DNA of 12,711 bases from NCBI GenBank assembly GCA_017431185.1, contig JAFRLP010000103.1:1-12711 (forward strand). Reading direction: 5' to 3'. Every line of letters starts with the position of its first letter. Positions within the stretch are counted from its first letter, which is position 1. Positions 6,759 through 12,711 of the stretch are shown here, piece after piece. Source of the stretch: Victivallales bacterium (GTDB lineage Bacteria; Verrucomicrobiota; Lentisphaeria; Oligosphaerales; Oligosphaeraceae). A program made the translations under genes and the position numbers. Under the pieces are notes generated by a model. That model had not been told where the DNA came from, did not search any database, and saw nothing but the letters and a program-made list of their open reading frames with translations.

Positions 6759-6941
6759 GGCATCGGTGTCCTGTTCAGCCAAACGGCTGTCTCGGTCGCA
6801 GACCCCAAAAGGCCTTGCGAGCAGGCAGGGGTCCCACGCCTGGCTTCCCAAGTCCAGGAGCAAATTAGGCATGGGAAAGGCAATGGAGGCGGATAAGCCG
6901 AAAGACTGTCTGTCAAAACAGAAACAACGGAGGCAAGAGAA
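6759..6941 (+). other. Long 5' leader of the pseudopilin operon
   Basis: The 6601-6941 spacer holds the hairpin and promoter listed separately, then this leader. It contains several small inverted repeats, for example CAGCC-AAAC-GGCTG (6775-6788) and TCTGT-CAAA-ACAGA near 6910. It is also open in the frame starting with GTG at 6766, which runs 78 codons to 7002 and overlaps the start of the pseudopilin gene in another frame. The predicted peptide is rich in Lys, Arg and Ser and ends CNPGFSL where the pseudopilin frame reads RIFTLIE. No known riboswitch was recognised. Confidence 0.35.
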
Positions 6942-7781
6942 ATGTCAATACAGTTTCCTCGGTTCAGGGACGGCAACATGCAACCCCGGATTTTCACTTT
7001 GATTGAACTTCTGGTCGTCATAGCCATAATCGCCATACTCGCTGCGATGCTTCTGCCGGCGTTGAGCAAGGCGCGGGAGAAGGCCAGGGGAATCGCCTGC
7101 GTGAACAATTTGAGGCAGATGGGCCTGGGCATCCTGTCCTATATCGACGACAACGACGACTGGATTCTGCCCAGTCTCCAGGGAGGCAGCCCCCAGTGGG
7201 CGCAGACCTGGATTGGCAAGCTTTCCGGCTACAAATCCGACGGGAATGGATATGGCCTGCCGTTCAATCCCGACAAGACCGCCGGCCCCTTCGCCTGCCC
7301 TTCCGAACCCATCCCCTTCGGGGACAGCGCCGACGGCAAATTCACACATACGCATTATGGCATGAATGGGCTGCTGAGCGGGGATTATTCCGATGCGTCC
7401 TCCTCGTCCTCCCGGCTTGACCGGATACGGAAACTCACCTCCATCAAGGAACCCAGTGCGGCGGCGATTGTCCTGGACAGCTACATGATTTGCCACCGGC
7501 GGCTGACCACGCGACACGCCTTTGCCTACCGGCACGGGGGGGCCAGGGAGATTCGCCCGGTCAACAAGACGGACGTGCCGGTGGCCCTGGACAATTACTC
7601 CGGCAGGTTCAACGCGGTGTTCCTGGCTGGACAGGTCACCACGCATACTTTCGCCGACACCCTGAAGCCCTACAACGGCGATAACACCGCCTCCTTCGGC
7701 GACGTGAAGAAAAACCGGTATTTCATGCTCCATGGATATGATTTTGCCAGCGCCTTCAACCTGCTGAACCCTGACAAGTAA
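6942..7781 (+). CDS. Type II pseudopilin-like protein
   Basis: A 279-residue protein with a prepilin-type N-terminus: FTLIE at 18-22 and a hydrophobic helix to about residue 41, then [20 protein letters not shown] and a Tyr-Asp-rich stretch, the usual layout of the abundant Lentisphaerota pseudopilins. FACPSE (117-122) and THYGMNG (137-143) also fit. The residue before FTLIE is Ile, not the Gly favoured by prepilin peptidase. The C-terminal H-X9-DG region is changed: RHGG is present, but the usual FADGHV reads FLAGQV. The ATG at 6942 has GGAGG 8 nt upstream; an ATG at 6978 with AGGGA 7 nt upstream would give a conventional short leader (MQPRI) and is equally plausible. It should be membrane-anchored with the globular part outside. 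It is the first gene of an operon with the GH42-like gene, one base away. Confidence 0.88.
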   Translation: MSIQFPRFRDGNMQPRIFTLIELLVVIAIIAILAAMLLPALSKAREKARGIACVNNLRQMGLGILSYIDDNDDWILPSLQGGSPQWAQTWIGKLSGYKSDGNGYGLPFNPDKTAGPFACPSEPIPFGDSADGKFTHTHYGMNGLLSGDYSDASSSSSRLDRIRKLTSIKEPSAAAIVLDSYMICHRRLTTRHAFAYRHGGAREIRPVNKTDVPVALDNYSGRFNAVFLAGQVTTHTFADTLKPYNGDNTASFGDVKKNRYFMLHGYDFASAFNLLNPDK

Positions 7782-7782
7782 G

Positions 7783-10700
7783 ATGAAGAGGGCATCCATC
7801 CTTCTGCTGGTTGCGCTGCTGTCCACTGGAATCGCCGCCGAAGTGAGACAGGCCGGCGACCGGATTGCCCTGTCCAATTCGCGGATGTCGGTGGAAATCA
7901 GCCTGGCGCAAGGCGGACGGGTCAGCCGGCTCACCGATTTGCGGGCAAAATGCGAACTGACGGAAATCAACGCTCAGCCAGGCGGCAGCGGGCTGTTTGG
8001 CGACACCCTGTTCAATCCGGCCAACCGCAAGGTGCTGGCGGATTTTCGGAACCAGAGGTACAGGCTGGTCTCCGTTCGGGAAAAGCCGGTAGCCCGCGTA
8101 ACCCTGGAAACGATTGAGGGGAATCCGGTCACCATCCGAAAAACCTATGTGCTGGAAGACACATCCGACACGCTGAAGGCGGAATATGAACTGACCAATC
8201 CCGGAGATGCCGCACTCACCGGGATGCTCCGGAACAACTTCGGATTTCGCTTTCCAGACGAGAAGCAGTACACGGTGCAGTTTCCGGAGGGAAAGCGGGG
8301 CACGTCCTGGCAGGAGCCGGTCGTGGCGGCAGGAACCAATCGCCTGAACTACGAGCCTGGCTCGGGAAAGGCATGCGACCTGTTTTTCTACCGTGTGCAA
8401 CGAGATTATGTGGCGGTCATGGGCCGACATGCGGGAGTGGTGGTGGATGCACCGTTCCCCGTCCTGGACTTCTTCTACACATATCAAAGCGCAAAAGCGG
8501 ACGGCATGGCAATCACGGACTGGTTCACCACCCCATTCAGCCTGCCGCCGTTGTCGAAGGGCAAGGCGGAAGCGGAGTTGCTGTCGGTGATGGACGACCC
8601 GCTGGCCAAGTACAGATACCGCTTCACAGTCGGGGTAACGCTGGTTTCACCGCAGGGATTCGTCTATGAAGAATACCGTGCGCCATCGACGGAAGAGAAG
8701 CGGAGTGATTTCCTGCCGGTCAGCAGACTGGATGCAATGCATGCAGATTTCAACACGCCCGCCCTGGTCATCAATCCGAATCCGATGCGTCGCCTTCGCA
8801 TCCTGGCCATCGCCCCCGCGCACGGAAACCATGAATTGGGGGAGTTGAACCGTCGGCTGAACCATTCCATGGATGTGCTGGACACCTCCAACACCACCCG
8901 TTTTGCAGCCACGCCGTATTTCGGATGGAGCATGCCCGAACCGGAAAAGATGCTGCCGGCGCTGCTGCGGAAGAACCCTGAAATCATCCTGGTCTGCGGA
9001 CAACAGGAGAAAGCGCTGCCCAAAGCGGAACTGGACGAAATCGTCAGCCTGGTGGAACGCGGCACGGCATTCATCTACGTTTCGGAAAACAACGGCTTTC
9101 CCTCCCTGGTCCCCGAGAACGGCGGCGTGGAACTGCCCCCAGAGGTATATTCCGGCATCTTGCGGGAAAGGCTTCCGGTGTTCGCCAATGTCCTGGAATT
9201 CCGGCGGGGCAAAGGCAGGGTAATCCATGTCCGTTTCCCAATGCTTCCCCACCGAACGGAGTGGGTGCGGGAGTCCCGTGCTGTGGTGCCGTATGTGAGT
9301 CCGGCAACCGAGGACTTCCCGTATTGGGAATACTACTTTGCCTTCTACGGAAAACTCTTCCGCCATCTGGCCTCCCTGACGCCGGAGGCGAGGATTGTCG
9401 GGGCAGCGGTCGCGGACGGACAAATCCGGCTGGAACTGGAAAGCCTGAAGGCGTTGGCAGAGGCATCCATTCAACTGACCGCAGACCTTCCGGACGGGTC
9501 CAGGGTAGACTGCGGAAAGGTTTGGCAAGGCCCCCTTGGGCAGGGAAAACAGCCGATGGCGCTGCCGTTGCCAGAAAAAGTGGCCGGCATGGACGGTGAG
9601 CATCGTCTGCATTTCCTGCTGGAGAACCAAAAGGCAACCCAGGACTGGTTCGCCGTCGCATTCCACCGCCAAACGGACAGGGGCCTGGAGTCGCTCTGTC
9701 TTGACAGGACCGTTTTCGAAGCCGAGGACGCCGTGACGGGTACGCTCACCATCCGCGGCGGCGGTCAACTGTCGATGCGCCTGCGGGAAAACGTGTCAGG
9801 ACGGACGGTCGCCCTGCTGGAGAAGGCAGTGGCTTCCGGCGAGGAGAGGTTCACGCTGAGGCGGTGCGTGCCGTCTGAAGAGCGAGTGTATCGGCTTGAG
9901 GCGGAATTGCTGCAGAACGGCGAGAGGACGGCTTTTCTGCGGCGGCGTGTCTTCATGAGGCCGGACTGGCGGCGCGCCGATATCCGTCCGCTGGTCTGGG
10001 GACCCCATTTTGCCAGTTGGCGCGACTTGCTGTTCTGCAGGGAACTTGCGGATTGCGGCTTCGACCTCTATCTGGCGCCGATGTTCTTCAGCAAGGACAA
10101 CTCCGAGGCGGTTGCGGAAAGCCTGAAGGTGCAGGAGACTGGCATGGAATATGTGCCGCTGGGGGTGGAGCACGTCAAGGCCTCGCCTTCCGGCGGGTCC
10201 CTGGTCCGGTCTCCCTGCCTGCGCGACCCGTCCTACCTGGAGCGGGTTGCGGACAAAACGGCCCTGGTCGTGGAGAAAATGAAGGAGATGCAGGCGGAAA
10301 GATGCCTGGTCAGCGACGAGATGACCTTGGGCACCTATTTCAATTCCCCGCATGACTACTGCATGTCGCCATGGTGCCTGGCTGCGTTCCGAAAACGACT
10401 GCGGGAAAAGTACCGGGGCGACCTGACGGCGCTCAATCGGAACTGGGGCTCCTCCTTCGCGGGCTGGGATGCGGTGACCCCTCTCACCTTTGCCCAAAGC
10501 GGCAAGACGGGGAATTTCGCCTCGTTCATCGAGCATCGGACGTTCATGTTCACCAACATGACGGATTTGTTCCAGATGATTGCGGCAAAAGTCCAAGCGG
10601 GCGCAGGGGCCACAACAGGGGTTTCGGGGATGCAGATGACCAAGGTTTACCAGGGCTTCGACCTGTGCGAGTCCATGTCCTACATGAAGTCATCCGCCTA

Positions 10701-12207
10701 TTATCACACGCCGTTCACGCTGGACGCGCTCCGCAGTTTCTCCACTCCCGCGCACCTGGTCGGCTCGTTCACGGACTACGGTGTGCGCTATGGGGTCTGG
10801 GAGCAGTTGATTGGCGGTCTGCGGATGCCGTCGGTCTGGTGGTATGGACACCTGATGCGCCGCGGGGATGCTCGACTCAGCCAGGAGGGAGAGCACCTGC
10901 GCCGTCTCTTCCGCTCCATCCGGGACTCAGGCGCAGGGCATGTGCTTGCAAACGGGAGTCGTCTGGTCTCCGGCGTCGCGCTGCTGTGGTCAACGCCGAG
11001 CATGGTGGCTGCCGCTGCCTCCGTCTATCCCTCCCCTGTCAATGAGGCCAGGTACAAGGATTCCCTTGACTCCTGGTCGCAGCTGCTTCGGGACATGGGA
11101 CTGGACTCGCCGGAGGTGGTGACGCCCGCCGGACTGTCCAAGGTGACCCCGGAACGGTACCCTGTACTGATTCTGCCGCTCGCCCTGCTGTTGTCGGACA
11201 GCGAGAGCGTGTCGCTGAAGAATTATGTACGCGCAGGCGGACTGCTGATTGCCGATTATGCGCCTGGATTGCGGGACCAGTTCGGCGTCCCCCGGCAGAA
11301 GAACCCGCTCTCCGAACTCTTTGGAGTCGCGCTCACATCGGTGGAGAGACCATGCAGCGGTTCCCTGCAAGTCAACGGGAGAACGGTCAACGGACTCATT
11401 CCCGGAGGCCAGGTCACCATAACCGCGTCAGCGAATCCGCTGGCCTCGCTTCAGTCTGAAGTCAAGGGAGTACGCATGAAGGGCATTCTGCTGAAGCCAT
11501 CTAGCCAGACCATTGCGCCAGCCGCAATCCTCCGCGATTTCCGCCCCGCCGGAAATGGCAGGACACTGTATTTGAATTTCCTGGTGTCGGAATATTTCCC
11601 CGCCGTCGGCGGCGGCAAGCACGGAACTGGCATGGGAAAGGAGGACGTCTGCCGTTCCATTGTCCAGGCGGTGCGCCAGCTTTTCCGTTCAGCAGGAGTC
11701 GATTTGGACGGGGCGCATGAACTGCCTTCCGGCTCCAATTATGCGGCCTATGACTACAAGGGAGTCCGGTACCTGTTCCTGTCCCGCCGGAACAACGGCG
11801 GCGACGGGGCGTTCACGCTTCGGCTGACCGGGGAATTCCAGGTCCATGACCTGCTGAACGGCAAGCCACTGGGGCGAATGAACCAAATCCACGGGACAAT
11901 CGAGCCTACGGGCGTGCGAATGTATGGGTTGTACAGGCAACCTCCAGCGCCGCTGGCGGTCGAAGTCCAGCGGGAAGGCCGTTTTCTGAAGGTGGCTTTC
12001 GGGCAAACCGAGATGCCGGGAATGCTGTTTCGCATTCGGGTGTTCCGCGATGGGCGCGAATTGCACAGGCTCTCCCGCACGGTCGCCGCAGAAGATGTGG
12101 TTGAGATTGACCCTGGTCTGGAGCCTTCCGGCGAATGGAAAATCGAGGTGTGCCGGGTCGCCGACAGGCAAACGCGGGCGAAGAGTTTTCATTATGGGTC
12201 GAAATGA
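7783..12207 (+). CDS. Large secreted GH42-like multidomain protein
   Basis: A 1474-residue protein with a signal peptide (MKRASILLLVALLSTGIAA, cut near 19-20). Residues 20-290 look like a beta-supersandwich. Residues 338-486 resemble a class I amidotransferase/ThuA-like Rossmann domain (RILAIAPAHG, then PEIILVCGQQEKAL). A beta-sandwich follows (538-730). Residues 735-1050 form a TIM barrel whose DYCMSPWCLAAFRKRLREKY and TALNRNWGSSF segments are typical of GH42 beta-galactosidases; Glu846 in LVSDEM is the likely acid/base. Residues 1058-1160 resemble the GH42 trimerisation domain (SGVALLWSTPS, then VRAGGLLIAD). The nucleophile is not obvious: the expected place reads LVGSFTDYG around residue 998. 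It starts one base after the pseudopilin stop with a weak ribosome site, suggesting translational coupling. Role: extracellular or periplasmic glycan hydrolysis or binding; substrate unknown. Confidence 0.78.
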   Translation: MKRASILLLVALLSTGIAAEVRQAGDRIALSNSRMSVEISLAQGGRVSRLTDLRAKCELTEINAQPGGSGLFGDTLFNPANRKVLADFRNQRYRLVSVREKPVARVTLETIEGNPVTIRKTYVLEDTSDTLKAEYELTNPGDAALTGMLRNNFGFRFPDEKQYTVQFPEGKRGTSWQEPVVAAGTNRLNYEPGSGKACDLFFYRVQRDYVAVMGRHAGVVVDAPFPVLDFFYTYQSAKADGMAITDWFTTPFSLPPLSKGKAEAELLSVMDDPLAKYRYRFTVGVTLVSPQGFVYEEYRAPSTEEKRSDFLPVSRLDAMHADFNTPALVINPNPMRRLRILAIAPAHGNHELGELNRRLNHSMDVLDTSNTTRFAATPYFGWSMPEPEKMLPALLRKNPEIILVCGQQEKALPKAELDEIVSLVERGTAFIYVSENNGFPSLVPENGGVELPPEVYSGILRERLPVFANVLEFRRGKGRVIHVRFPMLPHRTEWVRESRAVVPYVSPATEDFPYWEYYFAFYGKLFRHLASLTPEARIVGAAVADGQIRLELESLKALAEASIQLTADLPDGSRVDCGKVWQGPLGQGKQPMALPLPEKVAGMDGEHRLHFLLENQKATQDWFAVAFHRQTDRGLESLCLDRTVFEAEDAVTGTLTIRGGGQLSMRLRENVSGRTVALLEKAVASGEERFTLRRCVPSEERVYRLEAELLQNGERTAFLRRRVFMRPDWRRADIRPLVWGPHFASWRDLLFCRELADCGFDLYLAPMFFSKDNSEAVAESLKVQETGMEYVPLGVEHVKASPSGGSLVRSPCLRDPSYLERVADKTALVVEKMKEMQAERCLVSDEMTLGTYFNSPHDYCMSPWCLAAFRKRLREKYRGDLTALNRNWGSSFAGWDAVTPLTFAQSGKTGNFASFIEHRTFMFTNMTDLFQMIAAKVQAGAGATTGVSGMQMTKVYQGFDLCESMSYMKSSAYYHTPFTLDALRSFSTPAHLVGSFTDYGVRYGVWEQLIGGLRMPSVWWYGHLMRRGDARLSQEGEHLRRLFRSIRDSGAGHVLANGSRLVSGVALLWSTPSMVAAAASVYPSPVNEARYKDSLDSWSQLLRDMGLDSPEVVTPAGLSKVTPERYPVLILPLALLLSDSESVSLKNYVRAGGLLIADYAPGLRDQFGVPRQKNPLSELFGVALTSVERPCSGSLQVNGRTVNGLIPGGQVTITASANPLASLQSEVKGVRMKGILLKPSSQTIAPAAILRDFRPAGNGRTLYLNFLVSEYFPAVGGGKHGTGMGKEDVCRSIVQAVRQLFRSAGVDLDGAHELPSGSNYAAYDYKGVRYLFLSRRNNGGDGAFTLRLTGEFQVHDLLNGKPLGRMNQIHGTIEPTGVRMYGLYRQPPAPLAVEVQREGRFLKVAFGQTEMPGMLFRIRVFRDGRELHRLSRTVAAEDVVEIDPGLEPSGEWKIEVCRVADRQTRAKSFHYGSK

Positions 12208-12229
12208 CCCTGCAAGGAGTTGAAATCAA

Positions 12230-12274
12230 ATGAGGCAGTTTTGCAATTGCCTCAAATGGCAGGAGAGAGCATGA
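12230..12274 (+). CDS. Candidate 14-codon ORF coupled to the next gene
   Basis: ATG at 12230 opens a frame encoding MRQFCNCLKWQERA, ending in a TGA (12272-12274) that overlaps the ATG of the next gene as ATGA. AAGGAG lies 10 nt upstream. Much of the ORF forms the hairpin at 12231-12254. It could be a leader peptide for translational coupling, or chance. Confidence 0.3.
   Translation: MRQFCNCLKWQERA
12231..12254 (+). promoter_or_regulatory. Intergenic RNA hairpin in the operon
   Basis: TGAGGCA and TGCCTCA pair perfectly over 7 bp, and the stem extends inward (one G-U, two A-U) to a TTGC tetraloop, about 10 bp in all. It sits 24 nt after the stop of the GH42-like gene and just before the AGGAGAG ribosome site of the next gene. 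No T-tract follows, so it is more likely an mRNA-processing, stability or translation-control element than a terminator. Confidence 0.5.
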
Positions 12275-12642
12275 GGTGCAAATGGATGGCGTTGGTGGCC
12301 CTGGCTGGAGCAGTCGTCAGTGTTTCGGCGGGGGTGAAGGCGGAGTACCTGGAACTGAAGGAGAGCGAGGAGTCGCGAAAGGCCTACTTCGCTCAGCCAG
12401 TCCGGATTTGGGGCGACAAGGGCTACAAGGCCGGAACGGACAAATACAATGGCCTGCTGACCCTGGCCAACTCCAGGACGACGTATGCGTTTCACCTGTT
12501 CGGCACATACAGGGACGGCGTGGCGACCAATGTCCAGGTCGGCATGCTTCGCCCCACGGTTTTCAACTGGTCAGACTTCCTGACTTCGACAGCGACCGCC
12601 ACTCTCCTGCAATCTGCTGATATAAAAACAATTACATTATAG
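12271..12642 (+). CDS. Small secreted protein of unknown function
   Basis: A 123-residue protein with a signal peptide (MRCKWMALVALAGAVVSVSA, cleavage near 20-24) and a short polar mature part. I do not recognise the family. The start at 12271 is set by AGGAGAG directly upstream; a TTG at 12220 would add 17 residues encoded across the hairpin and is not preferred. The last gene of the pseudopilin/GH42-like operon, 63 bp after the large gene. The final ten codons (from about 12611) are markedly more AT-rich than the rest, so the protein may be cut short and given a foreign tail, or simply end there; the strong hairpin directly after the stop supports a natural end. A secreted accessory role to the GH42-like protein is only inferred from position. 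Confidence 0.6.
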   Translation: MRCKWMALVALAGAVVSVSAGVKAEYLELKESEESRKAYFAQPVRIWGDKGYKAGTDKYNGLLTLANSRTTYAFHLFGTYRDGVATNVQVGMLRPTVFNWSDFLTSTATATLLQSADIKTITL

Positions 12643-12684
12643 AAAGGCTGTGTTTCCCCGTTTTGCCAAGGGGAAAAAGCCTTT
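12643..12684 (+). terminator. Bipartite hairpin terminator
   Basis: AAAGGCT-gtg-TTTCCCC, a 10-base loop, then GGGGAAA-a-AGCCTTT. Two 7-bp stems are stacked across a small internal loop. It begins directly after the stop codon at 12640-12642, and GTGATATTTT follows. The A-rich start and T-rich end suit an intrinsic, possibly bidirectional, terminator of the operon. No gene was recognised from here to the window end. Confidence 0.65.
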
Positions 12685-12711
12685 GTGATATTTTCGTCCG
12701 TCGCGGATGCA

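Noticed and set aside
6945..7970. A 341-codon open frame on the minus strand
   Set aside because: It is opposite the pseudopilin and the start of the GH42-like gene, with shadow-type composition and no motif.
8647..9768. A 373-codon open frame on the minus strand
   Set aside because: It lies wholly inside the GH42-like coding sequence on the other strand and has no recognisable domain.

Overview
The window looks like a piece of a Lentisphaerota (Victivallis-like) chromosome, or a close PVC relative. The main clue is a type II pseudopilin-like protein with the N-terminus [20 protein letters not shown] followed by [13 protein letters not shown]. Proteins of this kind are present in very large numbers in that group and often sit beside polysaccharide-degrading enzymes. 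The other genes fit a glycan-degrading lifestyle: a WbsX/GH99-like protein, acetyl-xylan-esterase-like hydrolases, a large GH42-like protein, an NPCBM-type sugar-binding domain and an AraC regulator. This assignment rests on protein style only. No rRNA, tRNA, CRISPR array or intact mobile element was seen.

Left part (1-3115). On the minus strand lie a WbsX/GH99-like gene (156-1283), followed by a 14-codon prepilin remnant (61-105), and upstream of both a truncated secreted esterase (1447-1878). An AraC-family regulator (2126-3031) is divergent from the esterase remnant. The upstream regions of the WbsX-like gene and the esterase remnant are near copies of each other. Each has a good -35/-10 pair and an upstream TTTTGCAGGATT element, which suggests a shared activator, perhaps the adjacent AraC protein.

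Middle part (3116-6600). A two-domain alpha/beta hydrolase (3116-5032, minus) is divergent from a protein that joins a zinc phospholipase C/S1-P1-nuclease-like helical domain to an NPCBM-like domain (5293-6600, plus). The 260 bp between them hold two bulged inverted repeats. One overlaps the ribosome-binding region of the hydrolase and carries the same TTTTGCAGGA core.

Right part (6601-12711). A TTGCTT/TATAAT promoter and a leader of about 180 nt precede a pseudopilin-like gene (6942-7781). One base after its stop comes a 1474-residue secreted GH42-like multidomain protein (7783-12207), then a candidate 14-codon ORF with a hairpin (12230-12274) whose stop overlaps the start of a small secreted protein (12271-12642). 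A strong bipartite hairpin follows directly.

Read together, this is a polysaccharide-degradation neighbourhood that is partly decaying, with two clearly truncated genes. The most interesting points are the duplicated promoter module, the PLC-like/NPCBM fusion, the alternative-frame leader ORF that runs into the pseudopilin signal, and the hairpin-bearing mini-ORF coupled to the last gene.
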